Position numbers and translations under genes: made by a program. Below are positions 36,058 to 45,849 of a stretch of 64,000 nucleotides of DNA, piece by piece. Origin of the DNA: Desulfitobacterium dichloroeliminans LMG P-21439. Lineage in GTDB: Bacteria; Bacillota; Desulfitobacteriia; Desulfitobacteriales; Desulfitobacteriaceae. The notes below the pieces were generated by a model. That model had not been told where the DNA came from. It saw nothing but the letters and a program-made list of their open reading frames with translations, and ran no database searches. Positions within the stretch are counted from its first letter, which is position 1, and every line of letters begins with the position of its first letter. The stretch is taken from NCBI RefSeq assembly GCF_000243135.2, contig NC_019903.1, forward strand, positions 3,200,001 to 3,264,000, in the 5' to 3' direction.

Positions 36058-36087
36058 GGGAACCGAAGGGTCCCTTTTCTTTTTCTG
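36058..36087 (+). terminator. Possible terminator hairpin before the glycan locus
   Basis: GGGAACC and GGTCCC pair, with one bulge, around a short loop and are followed by TTTTCTTTTTC on this strand. No intact plus-strand gene precedes it, so it may belong to an earlier element. The rest of 35925-36129 shows no gene. Confidence 0.4.
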
Positions 36088-36129
36088 GCGGGAGAACTAA
36101 AGCGATAAACTCGGGGCGCAGCCCCAAAA

Positions 36130-36502
36130 TTATATAACCATTCGATCCTCAAAGTAGATCATGAATTGAGCTAAGCAACTTTGTCATTCTCTAATTGGCA
36201 TCGTCCACTTCTTAGATGCTTGTTCAGTCGCAAGGTAGATAATCTTTCTTAAGGCATCATCTGTCGGATACGCAGTCTTTGTCTTGGTTACTTTCTAAAC
36301 TGGCGATGAGAACCTTCGATGAGATTAGTCTTGTATATAATTCTTCGTATATCCGCAATATATGCAAAAATGCGGTGAGTTCTAACCAGTTGTTTTTCCA
36401 GGACTTAATAACGATGGGGTGTTTTTGGCCCCATTTCTCTTCGAATCCCAAGTAGTTATATTCTGCATCTTCCAAGGTTAAAGCCTGGTAAACCTTCTTC
36501 AT
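36130..36502 (-). pseudogene. IS256 family transposase, C-terminal remnant
   Basis: ALTLEDAEYNYLGFEEKWG and PIVIKSWKNNWLELTAFL are typical of the IS256 (Mutator) C-terminus. A frameshift near 36345 disrupts the frame. Another frame then carries ...[20 protein letters not shown], a TGA in place of a Trp codon, and a final stop at 36130-36132. The catalytic domain is absent. It lies at the boundary of the glycan locus. Confidence 0.8.
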
Positions 36503-36524
36503 GAAAAACCATTTGTTCTAGATA

Positions 36525-37262
36525 TTACCTTTTCTCAGCCAAAAACTCTTCATATCTATCACAGATTTCTTTTGTTTCACCGAAGGCAATTTGTTTTCCT
36601 TTATCTAACCAAAGCACCTTATTACACATTCTTCTAATTTGGTCTAGCGAATGCGATACCAATAGGGTTGTTACACCACTGTTAAGTATATCCATCATTT
36701 TAGTTTCGCTCTTCTTGCGAAAGGCACCATCTCCGACAGACAGAACTTCATCCAAAATTAGAATCTCTGGATTAACTAAACAAGCAATGGAAAAAGCAAG
36801 TCTTGATTTCATTCCGGACGACAATTGTTTAAACGGTCTGTCCTGAAACTCTTCGAGTTCAGCGAAAGCTATAATTTGATCATACATATCGTTCATAAAC
36901 ACCCTTGTGTATCCCAACATAGCTCCACGCAAATAGGTATTTTCCTTTACTGTTAAATCGCCATCAAAGCCAGAACCTAATTCAAGCAACGCAGCAATAC
37001 TCCCATTAACATTGGCAGAGCCTTTTGTCGGTACCATAATACCAGTAATCACCTTCAGTAACGTAGATTTTCCCGCTCCATTGCCACCAATGATTCCACA
37101 TAAATCTCCCTTATTAAGCGAGAAAGATACATTGTTAACTGCCCAAAATTCTTTTATCTCATATTTCCCTCGCAACCGTCTAATAAGATACTCTTTGATC
37201 CCTATATCTTTAAAGTCTCCCATAATGTATCTAACCGAAACGTTCTTTAAATCAATAACCAT
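36525..37262 (-). CDS. Polysaccharide ABC exporter, ATP-binding protein (Wzt/TagH-like)
   Basis: The protein has 245 residues from ATG 37262, six bases after AGAGGG. Walker A is GGNGAGKST, the signature LSSGMKSRLAF, and Walker B ILILDEVLSVGD. The protein lacks the C-terminal glycan-binding domain of some Wzt proteins. With the permease encoded just upstream (10 bases), it would export a lipid-linked polysaccharide through the membrane using ATP. It is last in the locus. Confidence 0.92.
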   Translation of the reverse strand: MVIDLKNVSVRYIMGDFKDIGIKEYLIRRLRGKYEIKEFWAVNNVSFSLNKGDLCGIIGGNGAGKSTLLKVITGIMVPTKGSANVNGSIAALLELGSGFDGDLTVKENTYLRGAMLGYTRVFMNDMYDQIIAFAELEEFQDRPFKQLSSGMKSRLAFSIACLVNPEILILDEVLSVGDGAFRKKSETKMMDILNSGVTTLLVSHSLDQIRRMCNKVLWLDKGKQIAFGETKEICDRYEEFLAEKR

Positions 37263-37272
37263 ATTATCCCTC

Positions 37273-38040
37273 TTAAACATAATAAAGAAATTTGTAATTA
37301 TATTTCTTATAAATAATACCACCGATAAATAGCACCATGAGCGAGTAAAAAGCAGCAAGCAAATGAAAACTATATGTCGGGATTGTATTCTCTATAACAA
37401 TCTTTCTGAAATAAGTAATATAAACATAAATAGGATTTAAATAAAACAAAGACTGGATATCAGGTGCATAGGCATTAACTGTATAAAAGATTGCAGAAAA
37501 ATACATTAGTAGAGTCGTAAATACATCATATAAATACTGAACATCCTTAAAAATAATATAAAGTGCTGATAAAATTAGGCCAAGCCCTATATTGAAAACG
37601 AGTAAACAAACAATAGGATAGATTAGCATCAGAAACTTCCAGGTAAACGGTATTCCCTCAATAGCTACAAAAAGAAAGAAAATAACCAGAGTTAGACCAA
37701 AATTGATTAGAGATGATATATTTTTTGAAAGCAAAAACATATACTTAGGAACATTTACTTTAGAAAAAATTGTAGAATTGGAGACAAGAGCATTCATTCC
37801 CCCATTAGTTGCCTCACGATAATAAGAGAATATCAAGTTTCCTGCAAACATGTAGATAATAAAGTGCGGAGTACTATTCCCAAAAAATTGGGTAAATACC
37901 ATGGCCATCGCGAGTAGCGTTAGTAGTGGAGCAAGCATACTCCACAGCATTCCCAAAACTGTTCTCTTGTACTTCTTTTTAAAGTCCCTCTTTACGAGTT
38001 CCTCAAATAGAAACCTATGTTTCTTCATTTTATTTAACAT
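37273..38040 (-). CDS. Polysaccharide ABC exporter, permease (Wzm/TagG-like)
   Basis: The protein has 255 residues from ATG 38040, seven bases after GAGGAG. It has six hydrophobic segments of the ABC2 type. The N-terminal amphipathic stretch RDFKKKYKRTVLGMLWSMLA is typical of glycan exporters, and RTVLGMLW precedes the first membrane segment. It pairs with the ATPase to move a completed glycan out, so the polymer is probably built in the cytoplasm by the ABC-dependent route rather than by Wzy. Confidence 0.9.
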   Translation of the reverse strand: MLNKMKKHRFLFEELVKRDFKKKYKRTVLGMLWSMLAPLLTLLAMAMVFTQFFGNSTPHFIIYMFAGNLIFSYYREATNGGMNALVSNSTIFSKVNVPKYMFLLSKNISSLINFGLTLVIFFLFVAIEGIPFTWKFLMLIYPIVCLLVFNIGLGLILSALYIIFKDVQYLYDVFTTLLMYFSAIFYTVNAYAPDIQSLFYLNPIYVYITYFRKIVIENTIPTYSFHLLAAFYSLMVLFIGGIIYKKYNYKFLYYV

Positions 38041-38177
38041 CAAAAGTCTCCTCATATATCAACGGCTTACTTGTTAAGTATAAACATACAAATCGTTTAA
38101 GTCACTTTAGTATTAGAAATCGAAATTAGCCAACCCCCAAATATGAAGATTCTCTTTCAACTTCTAAAAACACAAAT

Positions 38178-39779
38178 TTATTCCTTTTCAATATCTAAGT
38201 GACGGCACCAAAAATCAAGTGATGTAGCCTCCTCCATCCGTTTTCGATAAGTTTCAGCAGCTTTCCGATACCCATGTAACAGCTTAACTGACATTTTAAT
38301 AAATTGTAAACCGTAACTTATTAGCATAATTGGGAAATATATCAACGAGCCATCATGTAATGACTCCTTACTTCGCTGTATCAATTCTATGTTTAGAGAC
38401 TCTTCGTCCGTTTGAAGTAGAAAATCAATGCCTTTAAGAAAATCATTATAGGCTCGCAACAAAAAGTTAAGTGCAGAGTAGTTTCTTTTCAAAAGCTGCT
38501 TTCCCATAGCTAATAACAACTTAACAATATGGGCAAGCGCTCCGAATTGCGGAAAGTGGATAGCAGTCAGAATAGTTCCGTTCCGTTTATTGTAATACTG
38601 CAAATACGCCCTGTACTTGAAGTCAAAATATTCATGCCATATCCCTATTCCATTCACGAGAAGAATTTTATTAGAAAGCCGGATTCCATATTCCATGTCA
38701 TCCATTTTAATAAATAGTGGGAGAGGAAAATTATTATCATCAATTAGGCTAAGCGGAATGCACATATACCACCAGCCACTATAATTTACGAATTCCTCAT
38801 GTTCATTGAATACTAACTTTTCTCTTACACGTAAATCAAAGTTAGGTTTTATACTTTTAACACGCATCCCTTTCCAAAAAGCACCTGCTTCATGCTGCAG
38901 ATATGGCAAATCCTCTCTTATCATACTTGCACCAATACAAATGTCAAGGCGCTCAGCTCTTAACACTTTTAGAAAAGTTATTGTCCTTGCTAGTACCTCA
39001 CCCTCGAACAATATATCATCATCCATCAACAACACATGGGTATATTCATCACTCCGCTTGTATGCTTCAATAATGCCGCGAGTAAATCCACCACTTCCAC
39101 CATAGTTCTTGTTTTCAAATACTTTTACATGTTCACTTTCAACCTGTGCTGCATCAATCGTATGTCCGTTATCAACAATAAAAAAGTTTAAATTATTTCT
39201 AACAGGTGAACGCGGATTACTAAATATATAGTCGTTTGCAGTTCTAATGTTACGATAAACAAACTTCTCGCGTTTGTAGGTGCAGATAATAAAAGCAACT
39301 TTGACTGGATTGACCTTATGAGCAGTTTCATCAATAAAGTAATGTCCACCAAAAAAAACAGCTTCATCGGATAGGGCTGTCAACTCTATATAGTAAATCC
39401 CTTCGGATCTATCAGACGTAAAGTTGTGTGTGAATTTAAACTCACTAATTTCAGAGGACTCTATCCGATGCTCCTGCAAAACCTCGTTTAGACTCTCTGA
39501 TTCATGTCTGGCCGCAAACAATCTTACTAAAAACTTTCCCGTGATCCTTAAAGAGATTCCGACACAATCTACCCATGTATACTTCAAATATTTTGAATAA
39601 GAAAAGCAATTAAAGTAGGTATCAAAGGAAATTAATGCACCTTTCTTGAGTTTTATTTCCTGCGACTGTTCATTGTAGGTGACACTATTATCATAACCTG
39701 AAGATGGAACCGTTCTAAAGTACAGTTCCTCCTCGTTACAGATACCTGATTTTGGGAATATAAAACGGAATAATTCCAT
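38178..39779 (-). CDS. Galactofuranosyltransferase GlfT2-like (GT2 family)
   Basis: The protein has 533 residues. An N-terminal beta-rich domain (about 1-160) precedes a GT-A domain with VAFIICTYKRE, VDNGHT and the metal-binding LLMDDDI at about 250. KMDDMEYGIRL and WHEYFDFKYRAYLQYYNKRN follow, as in GlfT2-type enzymes that add galactofuranose from UDP-Galf. The neighbouring UDP-galactopyranose mutase supplies that donor, which strongly supports the assignment. No signal peptide is seen, so it acts at the cytoplasmic face. Confidence 0.88.
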   Translation of the reverse strand: MELFRFIFPKSGICNEEELYFRTVPSSGYDNSVTYNEQSQEIKLKKGALISFDTYFNCFSYSKYLKYTWVDCVGISLRITGKFLVRLFAARHESESLNEVLQEHRIESSEISEFKFTHNFTSDRSEGIYYIELTALSDEAVFFGGHYFIDETAHKVNPVKVAFIICTYKREKFVYRNIRTANDYIFSNPRSPVRNNLNFFIVDNGHTIDAAQVESEHVKVFENKNYGGSGGFTRGIIEAYKRSDEYTHVLLMDDDILFEGEVLARTITFLKVLRAERLDICIGASMIREDLPYLQHEAGAFWKGMRVKSIKPNFDLRVREKLVFNEHEEFVNYSGWWYMCIPLSLIDDNNFPLPLFIKMDDMEYGIRLSNKILLVNGIGIWHEYFDFKYRAYLQYYNKRNGTILTAIHFPQFGALAHIVKLLLAMGKQLLKRNYSALNFLLRAYNDFLKGIDFLLQTDEESLNIELIQRSKESLHDGSLIYFPIMLISYGLQFIKMSVKLLHGYRKAAETYRKRMEEATSLDFWCRHLDIEKE

Positions 39780-39799
39780 GCTTTGATCTCCATCCTGTA

Positions 39800-40912
39800 C
39801 TATACAGTATAATCGCCAAACTCGAGAGCAATGGCCTCAAGCGCTGAGTTTATCACCTTATCCATATCATAATACTTATAGCTTCCAAGCCTGCCCCCAA
39901 AGATAACATTGCTTTCGGCTTCAGCAAGTCTTGTGTACTTAGCATACAGCGCATCATTTTTATTATTGTTAACCGGATAATACGGATCATCACCAGGTTT
40001 CCATTCAGAAGGGTACTCTGTAGAAATCACAGTTGTAGGTTGTTTTCCAAATTCAAAATGCTTATGCTCAATAATTCTAGTGTATGGCACCTCACGCTCT
40101 GTATAATTGACAACAGCATTACCCTGATAATTATCGCATTCTAACCGTTTATGTTCGAAATTTAAAGAACGATATTCTAGGTATCCTAGCTTATAGCCAA
40201 AAAAAGAATCAATCATACCCGTGAAAATGGTTTTAGAGGCACAGTCTTTTTCAAACTCAATAAAATCAAAGTAATCCGTATTCAGTCTCACCTCAACCCC
40301 GGAGAGCATCTTTTCGACAATAGGGGTATAACCGCCGATAGGGATTCCTTGATAGCGGTCATCAAAATAATTATTGTCATAAGTAAAACGCAGGGGAAGT
40401 CTTTTGATAATAAAAGCAGGAAGCTCTGTGCATGCACGACCCCATTGCTTTTCGGTATATCCCTTTACCAATTTTTCGTAAACATCCCTACCAACCAGTG
40501 AAAGGGCCTGTTCCTCTAAATTTGAAGGCTCTGTGATACTTAGCTCTCGGATTTGCTCTTCAATTATTGCCTTTGCCTGAGACGGTGTTTTGATATTCCA
40601 CATTTTGCTGAAGGTATTCATATTGAATGGTAAATTATATAATTCGTTTTTATATGAAGCAATAGGAGAATTGATGTAATTATTAAACTTCGCAAACTTA
40701 TTGATGTACTGCCAGACCACTTCATTATTGGTATGGAAAATGTGCGCACCGTATTTGTGTACATTGATTCCATCAATAGATTCACAATATATGTTACCAC
40801 CAATGTGGTTACGTTTATCAATGACTAGGCAATTTTTACCGCGCTTCTTTGCCTCATTAACGAAGACGGAACCAAACAGACCTGCGCCTACTACAAGATA
40901 ATCGTATTTCAT
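39800..40912 (-). CDS. glf: UDP-galactopyranose mutase
   Basis: The protein has 370 residues, the family length. The flavin-binding VVGAGLFGSVFVNEAKKRGK lies at the N-terminus, followed by DKRNHIGGNIY. Downstream, KQWGRACTELP and RLPLRFTYDNNYFDDRYQGI line the substrate site. Near the C-terminus FGGRLGSYKYYDMDKVI closes the flavin site. The enzyme uses reduced FAD to convert UDP-galactopyranose to UDP-galactofuranose. It lies between the galactofuranosyltransferase and a DUF4422 gene, three to twenty bases from each. The UDP-galactose could come from either galE. Confidence 0.96.
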   Translation of the reverse strand: MKYDYLVVGAGLFGSVFVNEAKKRGKNCLVIDKRNHIGGNIYCESIDGINVHKYGAHIFHTNNEVVWQYINKFAKFNNYINSPIASYKNELYNLPFNMNTFSKMWNIKTPSQAKAIIEEQIRELSITEPSNLEEQALSLVGRDVYEKLVKGYTEKQWGRACTELPAFIIKRLPLRFTYDNNYFDDRYQGIPIGGYTPIVEKMLSGVEVRLNTDYFDFIEFEKDCASKTIFTGMIDSFFGYKLGYLEYRSLNFEHKRLECDNYQGNAVVNYTEREVPYTRIIEHKHFEFGKQPTTVISTEYPSEWKPGDDPYYPVNNNKNDALYAKYTRLAEAESNVIFGGRLGSYKYYDMDKVINSALEAIALEFGDYTV

Positions 40913-40915
40913 ATT

Positions 40916-41833
40916 CTATGATCCTCTCACACCATTCAATAACTTCTTGACTAAAGCGCGTCGCCGTGTGCCAGGAGGTAACAGAGTGTAAATACGCTTC
41001 ATTTGCGAAAAATTATCTGTTTCCCCTTGGAATGCTTCAAAATGGGCGCGCGGCAATTCGGCATAACACACGTGCGGCTGTTTTTTCAGCCACGTGTAAT
41101 AGATTCCAAAAAGCCTCTCTCCTAAAAATCCATCTACTCGAGAGGCCTTTCCGCTATATTTTGAATAATCTGCAATGCGGTCAAATTCAGTCAGGATACT
41201 GAACAGCCAAGCACAGTAGCTATTGAAAATCTCCTTTTTCATAATGAACATATTGCAGAAATAATGCTTGGTATTATTCATGTATTCATTTGCTGACTCT
41301 GTAAAGTTGGGAAATTTCTCTGAGATAATGCTTAGAATCAAATCTAAATCCTCAATAAAATTAAACGCTGTATCTTTGTAGTGATTGTAGATGGAAACAT
41401 ACATCTCCTCCGCAATTGGTGCAATAACTTCATAGCGAGAGATAAGTCTGCTCAAACCTTCAACATTAAACTTAAGAGCGTCCAACGTCTCTGGAGTTGG
41501 TTCGTCAAATATTTTGTATGGTATCACCGGCTTGTGAGATGACTGCGTGTTTAAATCCACTAAATAACGTTCGTCAAAACAAAGATAGCGCCTGTAATGG
41601 AAAAAGCCAACGTAATCGGCCTTATCGTTTTTCCATACCCAATACTGAGCTGTAAGCTCACAGTATGATTTGTTTTTTAATGAAATTGAATCACCCGTAT
41701 CGTCATAAAGCATCCCCTCTAGCCTTCTTGGGCTCAGAGCAGCACCAACCTGAATTGGGTAAAGCAGAGGATGTATGGGTACATAGTAATCCTTGTGGCA
41801 GGATACATAAATTTTTATTATATTTTTTCCCAC
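40916..41833 (-). CDS. DUF4422 glycosyltransferase
   Basis: The protein has 305 residues. The DUF4422 signature is clear: IYVSCHKDYYVPIHPLLYPI, then ELTAQYWVWKN, DYVGFFHYRRYLCF and FLGERLFGIYYTWL. Members are glycosyltransferases of surface-polysaccharide loci, usually thought to transfer a hexose or galactofuranose. It ends four bases before glf, so it is co-transcribed. The acceptor and the sugar are not known. Confidence 0.88.
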   Translation of the reverse strand: MGKNIIKIYVSCHKDYYVPIHPLLYPIQVGAALSPRRLEGMLYDDTGDSISLKNKSYCELTAQYWVWKNDKADYVGFFHYRRYLCFDERYLVDLNTQSSHKPVIPYKIFDEPTPETLDALKFNVEGLSRLISRYEVIAPIAEEMYVSIYNHYKDTAFNFIEDLDLILSIISEKFPNFTESANEYMNNTKHYFCNMFIMKKEIFNSYCAWLFSILTEFDRIADYSKYSGKASRVDGFLGERLFGIYYTWLKKQPHVCYAELPRAHFEAFQGETDNFSQMKRIYTLLPPGTRRRALVKKLLNGVRGS

Positions 41834-42026
41834 ATTTGACTCCTTTACTTAACCCAGAATATCTCAACATTCAATTGAATCTTATTTTGCTATTACTATG
41901 ATCTTTTCAACAAAAGGGTAAATATACAATATGTGAATTTCAAACTATTTTTATCAGAACTAATTAGACTTGACTAAGTAACTGCATCCAATTCATTTGA
42001 GTAGTAGAACTGATAATTTTCTAATT

Positions 42027-42986
42027 TCAATTTGAACATTTAAAATTTTCGCTTTTGGGAGGGAAATCGTTAGTATCAAACCGAGGTAATATAAACCTAT
42101 CGCAGACAGAAATATCCGCAAGGGCTACTTCAGTTGTCACTCCAGCTATAGCTCCTTGGCTCTTCACATAATCGATCACCGTTTCGCTACAAGAGCCATA
42201 AGGATAACAACAAATCCAGTGATTAGGATCAACTATTCCATCAAACACCTGTAAGGCATTCTGAATATCGTTTTGCAATTGCTCTTGCGTCAGTCGGTTC
42301 ATCCAATAATGATCATAACCGTGAATTCCAAACAACATTCCCTCTTTTGACATGAGCCTAACTTGATCCTCACTCATGTATAATTCCTGTGCAAAAGCCT
42401 CCTCGGACATACCAACACATTTATTAAATAACTCTTTTACAATTAGATGACGAAGGTTCTCCTCTAATTCCACTTGAAGCAAACGCTTCACAAATATTAC
42501 TTCAGCACTATCAAATCGATTTGCTTTTGCCAGTTTAATGTAAAGTTCTTCATTTGCCGGTATATCAAATTCATTTCCACGGTAATAATCAAGCCGATCA
42601 TAAACAAAAGAAAGCAGTTTATCAATTGGTGTGCTTGCCAAAATAAAATGAATCATATTAACATCTAACAATTTATGCTCTGCCAGTATCTTACCGGGCA
42701 TCGAGAAAAAGCCTTGTATTCCGTTTTCCTTTAATATTGGAAATACATTTGTATAGTGGTCTATATAACCATCATCGAATGTGAGGAGCACACTTTTTTT
42801 CGGTAGAGCTCTCCCTCCGTCTATTGCTTCAAGCAGTTGCTCGAAGGAAATAAAATTCCCATATTCTTTTAAGAAAGCTATCTGTTGACGGAAGAGTACC
42901 AAATCCAGGCCCTTAATATCCGAATAACGACTGGAAGCTATACTACGCACATAATGGTACATAATAATAGAGACTTTATTGTTCAT
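42027..42986 (-). CDS. Polysaccharide deacetylase (NodB family)
   Basis: The protein has 319 residues from ATG 42986, eight bases after GAGGAG. The catalytic motif TFDDGYIDHYTNVFPIL at about 70 gives the two Asp of motif 1. The family His motif is unclear, although HGYDHYWMNRL near 225 could supply it. There is no signal peptide, so it would act in the cytoplasm, perhaps on a glycan intermediate. Its start overlaps the end of the acyltransferase-like gene by 11 bases. Confidence 0.82.
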   Translation of the reverse strand: MNNKVSIIMYHYVRSIASSRYSDIKGLDLVLFRQQIAFLKEYGNFISFEQLLEAIDGGRALPKKSVLLTFDDGYIDHYTNVFPILKENGIQGFFSMPGKILAEHKLLDVNMIHFILASTPIDKLLSFVYDRLDYYRGNEFDIPANEELYIKLAKANRFDSAEVIFVKRLLQVELEENLRHLIVKELFNKCVGMSEEAFAQELYMSEDQVRLMSKEGMLFGIHGYDHYWMNRLTQEQLQNDIQNALQVFDGIVDPNHWICCYPYGSCSETVIDYVKSQGAIAGVTTEVALADISVCDRFILPRFDTNDFPPKSENFKCSN

Positions 42987-44019
42987 TACAATCACTCCTC
43001 AGCCAGTTCGGTCTATCTTGGTCAGCATCGGCTTTGAAAACATAATAAGGTTCTTCAAAAGATGTGTGATACCACATATCAATGTTTTCTTGAACAAAAG
43101 GCTCAAAATAATTAGGAATTATATTTAAGTCATCTTCCGTTTTTAAAACAAAACCAGCTTTAGCCATAATTACGTGATCAATTCCTTGCTGATAAAAATC
43201 TATATACTCGTATTTATTATTAATCATAATATTGTTAATTGATCTACCCGCTTCACCGAGTGCATTATCCTCACCTATAAAGTCAACAATTCTAAGTATT
43301 TTACTTCCATTTCGCTCGATCTCTCTACCGACGAGCACAGCCTTTACCTTAGATTCCGATTCAATACCCCAAATATTATAATTATAAATCGGATGTTTAA
43401 AATAACGTTTTTCAAAATACCATTCATCCTTATAAGGCTTACGCTGCGAATAACCCAAATCAAATTTGCTCCTCAACTCTTCCATTGTTGCAAGTTCAAT
43501 CAGGTTGTTTTCTCCATCTACCTCATCAAGAATTCGTTTATCTTTTATAACTGCTATCCTATATTCCTCTATATTGGCTAAACGATAGTAGTGTCTCAGA
43601 TGCCCAATCGTTTGGTCTTTCATTGTTTTCATAATTCGTACTGTTGTCTTTGGATTCAGCCCGACCCCGCTATGAGATTTGGCACCTGTTATTTTACAGA
43701 TATTCTTCATTAGCAACTGACCTAGAAAAGGCACCTTACACTCGGAACTAACCTTCCAAAGCGATCCCCACAAATCGCAATTAGCCAAGTTTTTAGAAGA
43801 CTGATAAAATGCAAAAATACAGTCAATCTTTTTTGTTTCTTTGTTAATTGCTAAAGCAACGTTAATTCTGTTTCCAACAGCATACTCATAGTTAAACAAC
43901 TTTCTGGATTTGACTAAAATATGTTCAGGATTCCATTCCTTCTTAATAAACTCTTGAACCCTTTCGACATCTTCTATCGTACCTAATCGGAAATAATGCG
44001 TTTTCGTTTCAATATCCAT
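42976..44019 (-). CDS. GNAT-like acyltransferase of the glycan locus
   Basis: The protein has 347 residues. The N-terminal part (FRLGTIEDVERVQEFIKKEW) and KSHSGVGLNPKTTVRIMKTM look like a GNAT or FemAB-type fold, as found in many surface-glycan clusters. It probably adds an acyl or aminoacyl group to a sugar or to the product of the LuxC/transketolase block just upstream. It follows the transketolase genes after 13 bases. The exact reaction is unknown. Confidence 0.6.
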   Translation of the reverse strand: MDIETKTHYFRLGTIEDVERVQEFIKKEWNPEHILVKSRKLFNYEYAVGNRINVALAINKETKKIDCIFAFYQSSKNLANCDLWGSLWKVSSECKVPFLGQLLMKNICKITGAKSHSGVGLNPKTTVRIMKTMKDQTIGHLRHYYRLANIEEYRIAVIKDKRILDEVDGENNLIELATMEELRSKFDLGYSQRKPYKDEWYFEKRYFKHPIYNYNIWGIESESKVKAVLVGREIERNGSKILRIVDFIGEDNALGEAGRSINNIMINNKYEYIDFYQQGIDHVIMAKAGFVLKTEDDLNIIPNYFEPFVQENIDMWYHTSFEEPYYVFKADADQDRPNWLRSDCNEQ

Positions 44020-44032
44020 TAAACTTCCCTCT

Positions 44033-44998
44033 TTATTCTATTTCCAGAATTCTAGCCACAATTTTTTCTGCAGTTAATCCACATTTATCTAGCAAATATT
44101 TATATTCTCCAGCTTTCCCAAATGCATTTGGCAAACCAATAATCAGCTGTTTTGGTGTACCTTCCTTACCCGCCTTGTATTCAGCAACTGCACTACCTAA
44201 TCCACCAATATTACCGTGCTCCTCCACTGTGACAATTAGATTATGACTAGCAAAAATCTCATCTAATATTTTAGTGTCCAAAGGTTTAATCGTATGCATA
44301 TTAATAACTGAAGACCTTATTCCTTGCTTTTCGAGTATTTCTGAAGCCCGCAAAGCTTCATATACCATACTACCCGTAGCAATTATTGCAATGTTTCCAC
44401 CATTTGTAAGTTGTATAGCTTTTCCAATGCTAAATTCATAATCTTTGTCATATACAATTGGGTGATTTGCATTACCTGTTAATCTAATATAAACAGGCCC
44501 TGAGTACTCTGTTGCCGCAATTGTTGCTTTGATTGTTTCTGCAGCATCTGCAGGCGAAAGAACACACATATTGGGTATCGCTCTTGTTATAGCTATATCT
44601 TCAATTCCATAATGTGTATTTCCAAAAAACCCCATCGCAACACCGCTTGCTAAACCAACTATTTTTACATCAAAATTCATATACGATACGCAATTTCGCA
44701 TCTGTTCAATTGCTCGCATTGAGGCAAAGGTTGCAAAGGTTGTCGTGAAAACTTTGTATCCCTCTTTTGCTAGGCCTGCTGCCATTCCAACCATATTCTG
44801 TTCTGCAATTCCTGTATTAATTAAACGGTCGGGAAATGCATTTTGAAAACGATCTAGCCCTGAAGTATTACACAAATCCGCAGTGAGTACCAAAACATCC
44901 TCACGCTGCTGCCCAATATCTAAAAGAGCTACACCCAATGCGCCCCTTTCTCCAAGCATCGACCATGTACGAATATTCTTTCTATTAAAATCAAGCAT
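44033..44998 (-). CDS. Transketolase, C-terminal subunit
   Basis: The protein has 321 residues. It contains the pyrimidine-binding domain with the catalytic Glu in TGIAEQNMVGMAAGLA and the C-terminal domain (TVEEHGNIGGLGSAVAEYKA). It forms one enzyme with the N-terminal subunit, whose gene overlaps it by eight bases. Together they transfer a two-carbon ketol group with thiamine diphosphate. Split transketolases in glycan loci usually serve unusual sugars and not central metabolism. Its position in an acyl-reduction block suggests an aldehyde acceptor, which is inference. Confidence 0.9.
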   Translation of the reverse strand: MLDFNRKNIRTWSMLGERGALGVALLDIGQQREDVLVLTADLCNTSGLDRFQNAFPDRLINTGIAEQNMVGMAAGLAKEGYKVFTTTFATFASMRAIEQMRNCVSYMNFDVKIVGLASGVAMGFFGNTHYGIEDIAITRAIPNMCVLSPADAAETIKATIAATEYSGPVYIRLTGNANHPIVYDKDYEFSIGKAIQLTNGGNIAIIATGSMVYEALRASEILEKQGIRSSVINMHTIKPLDTKILDEIFASHNLIVTVEEHGNIGGLGSAVAEYKAGKEGTPKQLIIGLPNAFGKAGEYKYLLDKCGLTAEKIVARILEIE

Positions 44999-45836
44999 CT
45001 CTGTTTTCCCCCGTTAATTCAGCTAAAGCCATTTCAAGCTGTTGCTTGGTAAGTCGCCCATGATGCCATTCTCTATTATTTTCAATAAAAGAAACTCCTT
45101 TTCCTTTTACTGTTTTTGCGAGCAAGACATGGGGTACCCCTTGTAATGGTATATTTGATAGCTGTGCATATAATTCTTCAACGTTATGTCCGTCTCCCTG
45201 TTGCACATTCCATCCAAAACCTTTCCACGCAGCCTCCATATTCGACATTTTCATCAAATCATCACAGAATCCATCGCTCTGCATCCCATTATAGTCTATA
45301 ATAGCCACCAAATTATCGAGATGAAAATGATAAGCACTCATTGCCGCTTCCCAAATTGAACCTTCGTTGCACTCACCATCTCCTAGTAAAACAAAAACGC
45401 GATGTTTCTGAGCCTTTCGCTTTGCTGCTAGAGCCATTCCGACGGCAATCGGCAGCCCCATTCCAAGACTACCACTTGAGATTTCAATACCCTTCTCCAT
45501 ATTCATAGAAGGTTGCCCGGAGAAAATACCATCATTCTCTTCAAATGTAAATAACTCTTCTCGTGAAAAATATCCACTCTCACATAAAGCTGTGTAATAT
45601 CCAAGCGTCCCATGGCCTTTACTTAGAATGAATCTGTCACGTTCATCCCAATTGGGATTTGAGCTTAAATGCCTCATAACGCCACCATAGAGTGTAGCTA
45701 ATATCTCAATAGTTGAAAGTCCTCCGCCTATATGCGCTCCATTATTTCGCGCATGATATGCTAGTTCCAGTGCCGTTCTTCTCATTCGCATAGCTATTCT
45801 ATTTATGTTTTCTATCAATTCTTTATTATCTTCCAC
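44991..45836 (-). CDS. Transketolase, N-terminal subunit
   Basis: The protein has 281 residues from GTG 45836, eight bases after AGGAGGG; an upstream reading would overlap the SDR gene deeply. The thiamine-diphosphate motif GDGECNEGSIWEAAMSAYHF runs to IIDYNGMQSDG. HIGGGLSTIEIL and SKGHGTLGYY supply the phosphate and cofactor His residues. The motifs are intact. It is co-transcribed with the SDR genes, 13 bases after the second one. Confidence 0.9.
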   Translation of the reverse strand: MEDNKELIENINRIAMRMRRTALELAYHARNNGAHIGGGLSTIEILATLYGGVMRHLSSNPNWDERDRFILSKGHGTLGYYTALCESGYFSREELFTFEENDGIFSGQPSMNMEKGIEISSGSLGMGLPIAVGMALAAKRKAQKHRVFVLLGDGECNEGSIWEAAMSAYHFHLDNLVAIIDYNGMQSDGFCDDLMKMSNMEAAWKGFGWNVQQGDGHNVEELYAQLSNIPLQGVPHVLLAKTVKGKGVSFIENNREWHHGRLTKQQLEMALAELTGENRDA

Positions 45837-45849
45837 AGTAAATTCCCTC

